This document shows, one piece after another, positions 1 through 5,543 of a DNA stretch of 10,223 nucleotides. How positions within the stretch are numbered: the stretch's first letter is position 1; each line of letters starts with the position of its first letter. A program made the position numbers and the translations under genes. Under the pieces are notes generated by a model, which ran no database searches, was not told where the DNA came from, and saw only the letters and a program-made list of their open reading frames with translations. Origin of the DNA: Eimeria necatrix (lineage: Eukaryota > Apicomplexa > Conoidasida > Eucoccidiorida > Eimeriidae); NCBI RefSeq assembly GCF_000499385.1, contig NW_013651981.1, positions 1-10,223 on the forward strand, read 5' to 3'.

Positions 1-61
<61 letters not shown>

Positions 62-96
62 GCAGCGGCAGCAGCGGCGGCGGCAGCAGCGGCTGG
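1..96. repeat. CAG triplet tract degrading into CGG
   Basis: The first 60 bases are an uninterrupted AGC/CAG triplet run. It then decays through CGG interruptions up to about base 96. The tract starts at the window edge, so its true length is unknown. In one plus frame it would read as poly-Gln, in others as Ala or Ser, but no start codon or flanking unique coding sequence is visible. Confidence 0.95.
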
Positions 97-645
97 GGAG
101 GTGTGTAGATGCCGCAGCGGCAGCTGCTGGTGAGGTGTACAGACACCCCAGCTGCAGCAGCTGGTGAGGTGTACAGACACCCCAGCTGCAGCAGCTGGTG
201 AGGTGGCTAGACACCGCAGCAGCTGTTGAGGTGTATAGACACCGCAGCTAGCTGAGCTGGACAGACACCCCAACATTTGAGGTGTACAGACACCGCAGCT
301 AGCTGAGCTGGACAGACACCCCACAAGTTGAGGTGTACAGACACTGCAGGCAGCTGAGCTGCACAGACACTCCAGCTAGCTACGGTGTATAGGCACCCTC
401 CCAGCTCAGGTGTACAGACACTCGAGTCCGCTGCGGTGTCTGTACACCGCAGCAGCGTGGGGTGTACGTACACCCCGCAGCAGCGTGGGGTGTACGTACA
501 CCCCGCAGCAGTTTGAGGTGTACGTACACCCCGCAGCAGCGTGGGGTGTACGTACACTGCAGCAGCGTGGGGTGTATGTACACCCCGCAGCAGCGTGGGG
601 TGTACGTACACCGCAGCAGCGTGGGGTGTACGTACACCGCAGCAA
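97..645. repeat. Minisatellite with palindromic GTGTAC core
   Basis: This is a tandem array of about 16-18 units. The early units (about 100-230) have a 34-base period and the core GGTGTACAGACACC. A degenerate middle part (230-450) mixes in CTAGCTGAGCTGGACAGACAC. From 459 to 645 the units become nearly identical, with a 28-base period (two units are 26) and the core GGGGTGTACGTACACCCC, an exact inverted repeat joined by GCAGCAGCGT. All six frames give YVHP/GVRTP-type repetitive peptides; I read these as by-products of the repeat and not as genes. Confidence 0.93.
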
Positions 646-694
646 GCCCTTGCTGCATGCAGAGCCGCTGCAGCAGCGGAGCAGCAGCAGCCAG

Positions 695-766
695 TCCGAG
701 TTAGTATAGTGGCTAGTATTTCCGCCTGTCACGCGGAAGACCCGGGTTCAATTCCCGGACTCGGAG
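695..766 (+). tRNA. tRNA-Asp (anticodon GTC)
   Basis: This 72-base gene folds into a complete cloverleaf. The acceptor stem TCCGAGT (695-701) pairs fully with ACTCGGA (759-765), and G766 is the discriminator expected for Asp. The anticodon stem is TCCGC/GCGGA (721-725 with 733-737), with loop CTGTCAC and anticodon GTC at 728-730, reading GAC and GAU. The internal Pol III promoter is visible as an A box TAGTATAGTGG (702-712) and a B box GGTTCAATTCC (745-755). There is no intron and no encoded CCA. TTTT at 771-774 is a suitable Pol III stop. An identical copy lies on the minus strand at 4050-4121. The gene follows a GTGTAC minisatellite and is followed within ten bases by a CTG tract. Confidence 0.98.
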
Positions 767-770
767 TTTC

Positions 771-774
771 TTTT
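771..774 (+). terminator. Pol III T-run after tRNA-Asp
   Basis: TTTT begins five bases after the tRNA-Asp discriminator and is preceded by GTTTC. Four T residues are a minimal RNA polymerase III termination signal. The following sequence is a CTG tract with no further T run. Confidence 0.7.
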
Positions 775-906
775 GCTGCTGCTGCTGCTGCTGCTGCTGC
801 AGTTGCAGCAGCAGCTAAGGCTTCTGCGCAGCAAGAAGCTTTGCTTCTTCTGCGGCCGCCGCCTGCGCAGCAGACGAACGCAGACAGTCGCAGCAGCAGC
901 AGCTCC

Positions 907-953
<47 letters not shown>

Positions 954-955
954 CC
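775..955. repeat. CTG tracts between the two plus-strand tRNA genes
   Basis: A CTG run at about 775-802 passes into CAG near 803-816. A less repetitive GC-rich stretch follows (817-887), then CAG (888-903) and a pure run of 14 CTG (908-949). Adjacent CTG and CAG runs are self-complementary and could form hairpins. No gene is visible between the tRNA genes. Confidence 0.9.
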
Positions 956-980
956 TCAGAGGCTCCGAGCAGCAGCTGCC

Positions 981-1052
981 GGTTCCATAGTGTAGTGGTT
1001 AGCACCCTGGACTTTGAATCCAGTAACCCGGGTTCGAGTCCCGGTGGGACCT
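981..1052 (+). tRNA. tRNA-Gln (anticodon TTG)
   Basis: This 72-base gene folds into a complete cloverleaf. The acceptor strands GGTTCCA (981-987) and TGGGACC (1045-1051) pair with one G-U wobble, and T1052 is the discriminator. The anticodon stem CTGGA/TCCAG (1007-1011 with 1019-1023) closes a loop with anticodon TTG at 1014-1016, which reads CAA and possibly CAG by wobble. The T stem CCGGG/CCCGG (1028-1032 with 1040-1044) is perfect and contains the B box GGTTCGAGTCC (1031-1041). There is no intron. The T run at 1052-1055 is a short Pol III stop that includes the discriminator. The overall sequence matches the standard eukaryotic Gln family, including TAGTGTAGTGGTTAGCAC in the D arm. It has the same orientation as the upstream tRNA-Asp, but each has its own internal promoter. 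Confidence 0.97.
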
Positions 1053-1065
1053 TTTGCATCTTTCC

Positions 1066-1124
<59 letters not shown>

Positions 1125-1205
1125 TTGCTGCTGTTGCTTCCAGATGTGACGCGAACAGCCCTTCGCGCCTCTTGCTGCGTGCAGCTCTTCAGGAGCTCTT
1201 GGCCC

Positions 1206-1248
<43 letters not shown>

Positions 1249-1378
1249 ATGCCGTCGTTTGTGTTCTTTTAATTTCTAAACTTTTCGCCAGAGTCCAGAT
1301 TGCCAATTTAAATCCCGTGAGCAGCAGCAGCATTTGCTGCAGAGCTGCTAATGCTTGCTGCTTGAGCTGCAGCAGAAC
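1066..1378. repeat. CTG and CAG tracts after tRNA-Gln
   Basis: A CTG run with scattered CTT/TTG variants spans 1066-1138, and a clean CAG run spans 1207-1247. Shorter CAG/CTG patches follow at 1320-1375. The intervening unique stretches (1139-1206 and 1248-1319) show no recognisable protein or RNA. Open frames here read as Leu, Ala or Ser runs and lack supported starts. Confidence 0.85.
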
Positions 1379-1620
1379 TTTTTGTAGAAAAGTCTTTTTA
1401 AAAAAATGTTTTAAAAGAAAATTATTTTTTAAAAAGTACTTTTTAAGAAATACTTTCAAAGAAAAGCACTTTTAAAGAAAAGTAGTTTTAAAGAAAAATA
1501 TGCTTTTGGAAAAGTACTTTTAAAGAAAAGTACTTTTTAGAATAAAGGACTTTTCAGAATAAAATACTTTTTTAGAAAATGTTTTCAAAAAAGTATTTTA
1601 AAAAGTACTTTTGTCTCAGA
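1379..1620. repeat. AT-rich repeat with AGTACT/TTTAAA cores
   Basis: This is an imperfect tandem array of about 16-20 bases per unit, built around AAAAGTACTTTT and TTTTAAAGAAAA. Both cores are self-complementary. Units vary by substitution and length, so the array looks old. No coding potential is seen. Confidence 0.8.
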
Positions 1621-1727
1621 AAAGAAATTCAAATAAAGTTCGTTTGCATGCAGTTGGAGAATAAAAATAAAAAGGAAAAACAGAATTTGAACAAAAGACT
1701 TTCAGTAATTCTTTTTCTTTTTTAAAG

Positions 1728-1755
1728 TAAATAAATAAATAGATAAATAAATAAG

Positions 1756-1814
<59 letters not shown>

Positions 1815-1832
1815 ATGAACAAATAAATAAAT
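1728..1832. repeat. (AAAT)n microsatellite
   Basis: A nearly pure TAAA/AAAT tetranucleotide tract with a few interruptions (GATAAAT, AAGTAAAT, ATGAAC). The minus-strand frame reads as a Phe/Tyr/Leu/Ile repeat and is not a credible protein. Confidence 0.95.
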
Positions 1833-2041
1833 GTTTTTTTCTCTAAGTTTCACTACGAACCAGCAAATGAAAACTCCCACAAGTACAATTTCTGAATAAA
1901 AAAACTATTTATATCAAAAAAGATTTTATTTTCTTTTTTCTCTTTTAATAAAATTAAAAATACCATTTCAATCTCTTATCACTTCAAGCATTAATTAAAA
2001 TACTTTTCAAACTTTTAAAAAACCCTTTTGCACCAAAACTA
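1833..2041. other. AT-rich stretch without features
   Basis: The sequence is A/T-rich with short homopolymer runs. I see no open frame of note, no RNA gene and no ordered repeat before the GGGGCCCC array begins. Confidence 0.6.
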
Positions 2042-2240
2042 ACGGGGGCCCCCACTTGGGGGCCCCTGGTCTCAGCTGGGGGGGCCCCGGGGGCCCCCTA
2101 GGGGGGCCCCCCAGGGGGGCCCCCAAGGGGCCCCCCAAGCGGCCCCCCAGAGGGCTCCCCAGGGGGCCCCTAGAGGGCCCCCCCGGGGGCCCCCAGAGGG
2201 CCCCCCAGGGGGCCCCCAGAGGGGCCCCCTGGGGCCCCTG
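2042..2240. repeat. GGGGCCCC array (first)
   Basis: The array is built of GGGGGCCCCC-type palindromic blocks separated by short AG/CA linkers, with a variable period of roughly 9-18 bases. It has very high GC, bounded abruptly by AT-rich DNA on both sides. Both strands are open in some frames and give Gly/Pro/Ala-rich peptides, which is expected from the composition. A second, longer array of the same type lies at 7506-7876. Confidence 0.93.
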
Positions 2241-2418
2241 CTGCAGCATATTGTGGCCTAGAAATGCCTTTCAGGAAGATATAAATTTGAATTAAAAACT
2301 TGAAAAATAAAATGAAAAATAAATTATTCTGAAGAGAGATTTAGTCTCAGCAATAATGCATGCAGGCCCAGAGTTTGGGGCTTTTGGAGTTCCTCTTTAA
2401 TTCTATTCATTTCTATTT
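2241..2418. other. Short unique AT-rich spacer
   Basis: This is ordinary AT-rich sequence between the GGGGCCCC array and a CTG tract. I recognise no gene or signal. Confidence 0.5.
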
Positions 2419-2419
2419 C

Positions 2420-2466
<47 letters not shown>

Positions 2467-2525
2467 TGCAGGTGGCTGCTGCTGCTCCGTGGGGCCGTTC
2501 TTTAATTCAATCTATTCGTATGTAT

Positions 2526-2562
<37 letters not shown>

Positions 2563-2582
2563 AGGAAGCTGCTGCTGCTCCT
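2420..2582. repeat. Paired CTG tracts sharing a flank
   Basis: Two CTG runs (about 2420-2480 and 2528-2560) each follow a similar AT-rich lead-in containing TTTAATTC and TCTATT. Each is followed by a GCTGCTGCTCC end, which suggests a local duplication of about 100 bases including the repeat. Confidence 0.8.
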
Positions 2583-2584
2583 TT

Positions 2585-2826
2585 TGATCATTAAAAAAAA
2601 CAAATTTTTCGTTTGAATTTTGTTTTTTAATTATTTTCTACTTCAGAATTTGGTTTTTAAATAATTAATTTCCTTTTTAGCGTTTGCAGACTTTTGCCTT
2701 TTTATTTTTTTAAAATTATTTTATATTTTAGAATTTGGTCTTGAATTATTCTCACTGGACTCTGTGAACATTTATAATATCTTTTTAATTCAGAGCAAAA
2801 TATATTAATCCAATTATAAACGAAAG
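2585..2826. other. AT-rich stretch without a recognised gene
   Basis: The sequence is T-rich with repeated TTCAGAATTTGG-like segments (for example near 2643 and 2729), which suggests an old partial duplication. No RNA or protein gene is visible. Confidence 0.55.
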
Positions 2827-2873
2827 ATGAAAAATCAAAAAGACTCATACTTCTGCTTCACTGAAAGCCCCCT

Positions 2874-2918
<45 letters not shown>

Positions 2919-2923
2919 GCAGA

Positions 2924-2996
<73 letters not shown>

Positions 2997-3099
2997 GCAG
3001 CGGCAGCAGAACTTTGCTGCTGCTCACTGGATTTTAGCGGCTCTTTTCCAGTTGCAAAACCACTGTTGCTGCTGCCTTTTCATTCTTTTCTTTTTTTAA
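2827..3099 (+). CDS. Possible Gln-rich small protein (weak)
   Basis: This is an ATG-initiated open frame of 90 codons. It begins MKNQKDSYFCFTESPLQ, passes into about 43 residues of Gln with Lys interruptions and one Arg, and ends in a short Ala/Leu/Cys segment with a Phe-rich tail and a TAA stop. Runs of seven or more identical residues encoded by CAG are common in Eimeria proteins, so the Gln run does not exclude coding. No domain is recognisable, the 5' flank is AT-rich and the C-terminal tail reads like translated T-rich non-coding DNA. It could also be part of a spliced gene or chance. Confidence 0.2.
2873..3009. repeat. CAG tract with regular AAG interruptions
   Basis: About 45 CAG triplets are interrupted by AAG. 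In the middle part AAG recurs after every eight CAG, giving a 27-base higher-order unit seen two to three times. A CGG interruption lies near the end. Such order implies growth by duplication of the 27-base block as well as of single triplets. Confidence 0.9.
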
Positions 3100-3183
3100 A
3101 AGAGTCTCCACATTTATATCTGATGAAATTAATTTAAATAATTGAAATAATTAATTAAAAGTAATTAATGCATTTCAAGATCG

Positions 3184-3312
3184 CTACGAGTTTTCAGCTG
3201 CTCCTCTTGCTGCGGCCTTTGCGGCTGCTGCTGCTGCTGCCGCTGCTGCTGCTGATACTGCTGTTGCTGCTGCTGCTGCTGCTACTGCTGTTGCTGCTGC
3301 TGCTGCTGCTCT

Positions 3313-3343
<31 letters not shown>

Positions 3344-3405
3344 GCTGGGGCTCTAGGTATGCTGGCAGCTGGCTTTCTTTGAACGCTTTCCTCCACTGTT
3401 TCCAT
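3184..3405 (-). CDS. Possible Ala-rich small protein (weak)
   Basis: This is a minus-strand open frame of 73 codons with an ATG at 3405-3403 in a plausible context (TTCAATGG). It starts METVEESVQRKPAASIPRAP, an ordinary-looking 20-residue stretch. An alanine run of about 45 residues follows, broken by Val, Thr, Arg, Ser and Lys, then KAAARGAAENS and a TAG stop. The Gln frame of the same tract is broken by TAG triplets while the Ala frame stays open, which is mild support for the Ala reading. I recognise no family. The plus strand of the same DNA gives a poly-Leu frame, which I reject. It may be an exon of a larger gene or non-coding. Confidence 0.25.
3196..3350. repeat. Interrupted CTG tract
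   Basis: The tract is CTG triplets with repeated CTA, TTG, CTT and CCG variants. A segment of roughly 45 bases containing TACTGCTGTTGC appears twice, which suggests block duplication. It overlaps the weak Ala-rich minus-strand frame. Confidence 0.9.
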
Positions 3406-3434
3406 TGAAACTTCTAAATTGAAATTAAATTAAA

Positions 3435-3495
3435 AATAAAACTGTTTATTTGGAAAAGAAAAACAATTTATTTGGAAAACAAAAACAGTTTTATT
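3435..3495. repeat. 13-base inverted repeat with AT-rich loop
   Basis: AATAAAACTGTTT (3435-3447) is exactly complementary to AAACAGTTTTATT (3483-3495), with 35 bases between. The spacer contains TTTATTTGGAAAA twice in direct orientation. The structure could be an RNA hairpin near a transcript end, or only AT-rich coincidence. Confidence 0.6.
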
Positions 3496-3965
3496 CGTTG
3501 TTGTGTGTTCGCTGGTGTCCTTGGCTCTTGTGCTGCAGCCCGGCCACCCATAAATGGAAATTCTTGACCAAATCACCGCCAAAAAGTCCTTTTTTTTCCG
3601 TTTTTTCCACCAAAATATCAAATAATTGACAAAATAAAAATAAAAGGCTCCAAAAAGATATATATAAGGCGTTAAAAAAGCTCTTCTGTTGTGCCTGAGT
3701 TGGCGCCACACACGGCGTCGCCAGCCCCATCATTCCGTTGCTGATCTGCAGAAAGCTTGAAGTTAAAAATTAAAGGGAAAAGAAAGTTCAATTGAATTAA
3801 AAATGGAAAAGTTTATTTTATTTAAACTCTTTAATTGTAAAATATATTTATTTGAACAAGAGCTGCGAAACTTATAGCTTTCTTTTGCACAATGTTGCAG
3901 TTCAACACGCCGGCTGCGATCTTCGCTCGCAGTTCACCAAAAACGACCAAATAAAGGAATTTGAA
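3496..3965. other. AT-rich stretch with GC-richer islands, possible exons
   Basis: Islands near 3500-3560, 3685-3755 and 3897-3950 stand out from AT-rich DNA and are free of simple repeats. On the minus strand the middle island follows a pyrimidine-rich stretch ending TTTCTGCAG (acceptor-like, at 3756-3748) and opens with ISNGMMGLATPCVAPTQAQQ. On the plus strand the last island follows TTTCTTTTGCACAATGTTGCAG-like sequence and in one frame reads QHAGCDLRSQFTKNDQIKE before a stop. I cannot choose a strand, join exons or name a family. A TATATATAAGG motif lies near 3659-3669. Confidence 0.2.
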
Positions 3966-4030
3966 GAATCAAAATGAAATTAAAAACATTTTAAAACATT
4001 TAAATTAAAATATAAAAACTCTTTAAGCCA

Positions 4031-4049
4031 AAAAAAAGAAAAAAACAAA
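4031..4049 (-). terminator. Pol III T-run after minus-strand tRNA-Asp
   Basis: Read on the minus strand, the tRNA discriminator is followed by GTTTG and then two runs of seven T's or more separated by one C. This is a strong RNA polymerase III terminator, stronger than the TTTT after the plus-strand copy. Confidence 0.85.
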
Positions 4050-4121
4050 CTCCGAGTCCGGGAATTGAACCCGGGTCTTCCGCGTGACAGGCGGAAATAC
4101 TAGCCACTATACTAACTCGGA
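4050..4121 (-). tRNA. tRNA-Asp (anticodon GTC), second copy
   Basis: This is the reverse complement of the gene at 695-766 and is identical over all 72 positions, including acceptor stem, anticodon GTC (4086-4088 on the plus strand) and discriminator G. A and B boxes are therefore intact. Identity extends only three or four bases upstream (CCAG) and about three downstream (TTT); beyond that the flanks differ completely, with AT-rich DNA here and triplet repeats at the other copy. That pattern fits selection or gene conversion on the gene body and does not show a recent large duplication. A strong T-run follows. A telomere-like island begins about 65 bases upstream of the gene. Confidence 0.98.
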
Positions 4122-4187
4122 CTGGTAGTGTTCCCCAATTACTTTTCTAAAAGATGAAATGAGTTTATCTGATTATTAATTCCACCT

Positions 4188-4253
4188 CCTAAACCCCAAA
4201 CCCTAAACCCTAAACCCTAACCCTGAACCCTAAACCCTAAACCCTAAACCCCC
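4188..4253. repeat. Interstitial telomere-like repeat, CCCTAAA strand
   Basis: About nine copies of AAACCCT with small variants (CCCCAAA, CCCTAACCCTGAA). The heptamer matches the TTTAGGG telomere type found in apicomplexans and plants. Because unique sequence continues on both sides it is an internal island and not a chromosome end. Confidence 0.93.
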
Positions 4254-4345
4254 GGAAGGGCGCACGGCGGCGTGTGAAGAGCTGCTGCGTTGAAGTGCTA
4301 AAACACCCTTGAAAAGTTAAAGCGAGTTGCCTGCAGCGCCTCCCA

Positions 4346-4440
4346 CAGCAGCAGCAGCAGCAGCTGCTGCTGCAGCAGCAACTGCTGCAGCAGCAGCTGC
4401 TGCTGCAGCAGCAACTGCAGCAGCAGCAGCAGCAGCAGCG
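4346..4440. repeat. Alternating CAG/CTG inverted tract
   Basis: Short CAG blocks alternate with CTG blocks (CAG, CTG, CAG, CAACTG, CAG, CTG, CAG), so the tract is internally self-complementary and a segment containing CAGCAACTG is duplicated. It can form stable intrastrand hairpins in either strand. Confidence 0.9.
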
Positions 4441-4573
4441 CGTTTGGCTTCGCCAGCAGCTCTCGGCCGCGGGTTTTCGCAGGGTTTGGAGAGCTGAAGT
4501 GGGGAGAAGTGGCGGAAGTTTGGAGAAAGTGGAGAAGTTTGAGAAATTAAAATAATTAAATTTAATTTCCACT

Positions 4574-4579
4574 TTTATT
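4574..4579 (-). promoter_or_regulatory. Possible polyadenylation hexamer after LSM2
   Basis: AATAAA on the minus strand, about 12 bases after the LSM2 stop codon. In AT-rich DNA this hexamer is frequent by chance, so it is only a candidate. Confidence 0.25.
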
Positions 4580-4590
4580 TCCAAATAAAA

Positions 4591-4718
4591 CTAATTCTTT
4601 TTGCTTTCTTGTGCTGCTCGACACATATCCCGCAGCGCGCCCAAGTCCACGTCCGCGGGCTGCAGGTGTACGTACCGCACGGCCGAGCCGCGGATGAAGC
4701 AGCTCCGCACCGACAGCT

Positions 4719-4760
<42 letters not shown>

Positions 4761-4878
4761 GTTGGTGCAGCAGCAGCAGACAGCAAGGCGGCACGCGCGC
4801 GGCAGCAGCAGCAAAGCCGGCAGCGCGGACACCAGCAAGACGCAACGCACACAGCCGCAGCAGCAGCACCGGTGCTAC

Positions 4879-4937
<59 letters not shown>

Positions 4938-4939
4938 CT

Positions 4940-4970
<31 letters not shown>

Positions 4971-5061
4971 CTACCAGCCCCAGCAGCAGCGCCACTACCA
5001 GCAGCAGCGCCACTCCCCGCCCGACTCCCCGCCCCGCCCCGCCCCCGCAGCAGCAGCCCCC

Positions 5062-5111
<50 letters not shown>

Positions 5112-5282
5112 TGACGAGGTGGGGGCACTTGTCGGGGTCTGCCACTTGGACTTGCGTCAACTTGATGTTCAAAAACTGATCCACCGAATGCAGAACTCCC
5201 GAAAGCTGCAGGTCGTTCTTCAACTCCACCATCACTTCGCAGCTCCGCTCCGCCAGCTTCTGGAAAAAAGAAAAGTAAAACT

Positions 5283-5339
<57 letters not shown>

Positions 5340-5433
5340 GCAGCAGCGGCGGCGGCGGGGGCGCGCGGGGTGAGGCGGAGGGAGGGCAGTGGACGGGCAC
5401 GGGACAGCAGCAGCGGCACAAGGAACGATCGGG

Positions 5434-5467
<34 letters not shown>

Positions 5468-5543
5468 TCCGGCAGCTAGCTAGCTGGCTGGCTAGCTAGC
5501 TGGCTAGCTAGCTAGCTAGCTAGCCAGATTGAGGGCCCACCAT
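4591..5543 (-). CDS. LSM2: LSM2, U6 snRNA / mRNA-decay Sm-like protein, spliced
   Basis: Lsm2 is a core subunit of the Lsm2-8 ring, which binds the U6 snRNA 3' end in the nucleus, and of the Lsm1-7 ring, which acts in cytoplasmic mRNA decapping and decay. The reconstructed exons are 5543-5541 (ATG only), 5280-5116 and 4716-4591, giving about 97 residues against 95 for human LSM2. Exon 2 reads FYFSFFQKLAERS, then the Sm1 motif with VELKNDL, SGVLHSVDQFLNIKL and ADPDKCPHL. Exon 3 reads LSVRSCFIRGSAVRYVHL, the Sm2 motif, and a tail ending AAQESKKN before TAG. The junction PHL|LSV restores family spacing exactly (41 residues follow it, as in human). Exon 1 is inferred: the nearest upstream ATG lies in AAAAATGG and is followed at once by a GT donor, which gives a start aligned with human MLFYSFF. 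Identity is firm; the exon 1 call is less sure. Confidence 0.92.
4717..5115 (-). other. LSM2: LSM2 intron 2, CTG-repeat intron (399 bases)
   Basis: On the minus strand the intron begins GTCAGC after the CTC codon of PHL and ends TGCTGCTGCAG before CTGTCG. Most of it is CTG triplets, with a GGGGCGGGG-like patch near 5020-5050 and a more mixed patch near 4755-4870. It is 399 bases, a multiple of three, and has no in-frame stop, so retention would add 133 residues (Val-Ser, a long Cys run, then Gly/Val/Leu-rich sequence) between Sm1 and Sm2. No ordinary pyrimidine tract precedes the acceptor. Confidence 0.82.
5281..5540 (-). other. LSM2: LSM2 intron 1, CTG and GCTAGC repeat intron (260 bases, inferred)
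   Basis: The proposed donor is GTGGGC straight after the ATG, and the acceptor is CTGCTGCAG before TTTTAC. The intron holds a GCTAGC array (5473-5526), a CTG run (5433-5466 on the plus strand as CAG), a GC-rich unique patch (5340-5430) and a long CTG run against the acceptor. No other ATG lies on the minus strand between 5540 and 5281. An alternative acceptor TTTTTTCCAG (ending at 5260) has a better pyrimidine tract, but using it would remove FYFSFFQ, which fits the family N terminus. Confidence 0.6.
5473..5526. repeat. GCTAGC/GCTGGC tandem array
   Basis: Short units of CTAGCTAG with GGCTGGCTAG variants. The core is self-complementary. It lies inside the proposed LSM2 intron 1 and resembles the longer AGCTAGCTG array at 8281-8460. 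Confidence 0.9.

Larger units (their letters stand above)
4254..4590. other. Region downstream of LSM2
   Basis: This contains a GC-rich unique patch (4254-4345), a CAG/CTG inverted tract (4346-4440), a second GC-rich patch (4441-4500) and a purine-rich segment with GGAGAAGT repeats (4495-4545). It holds the 3' flank of LSM2. AATAAA on the minus strand (4579-4574) lies about 12 bases past the stop codon and could be a polyadenylation signal, although such signals are poorly defined in apicomplexans. No further gene is recognised. Confidence 0.5.

Noticed and set aside
97..645. CRISPR-like array (28-base periodic repeats)
   Set aside because: There are no unique spacers: the whole unit repeats, units drift gradually, and the genome is eukaryotic. 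It is a minisatellite.
207..732. YVHPTLLRGVRTP-type repetitive proteins on both strands
   Set aside because: These are translations of the palindromic minisatellite, open on both strands, with no supported start or unique domain.
1616..1822. Phe/Tyr/Leu/Ile repeat protein on the minus strand
   Set aside because: A translation of an (AAAT)n microsatellite with no other support.
2007..2295. Gly/Pro-rich collagen-like protein in the first GGGGCCCC array
   Set aside because: Both strands and several frames read alike because of the palindromic GC composition; no unique flanking coding sequence.
4188..4253. A chromosome end
   Set aside because: Only about nine degenerate heptamers, and unique sequence, including LSM2, continues on both sides; it is interstitial.
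5260..5280. TTTTACTTTTCTTTTTTCCAG as the pyrimidine tract and acceptor of LSM2 intron 1
   Set aside because: It looks like a classic acceptor, but its translation FYFSFFQ matches the conserved Lsm2 N terminus in position and spacing, so I treat it as coding. RNA evidence could reverse this.
4601..5373. Long plus-strand Gln-, Ser- and Ala-rich open frames over LSM2
   Set aside because: They are antisense readings of the LSM2 introns and exons; triplet DNA is open in several frames by default.
4591..5421. A single 276-codon minus-strand protein with long Cys and Leu runs
   Set aside because: Its two meaningful parts are exons of LSM2. The Cys/Leu runs lie exactly where family alignment requires introns, and the frame has no ATG start.
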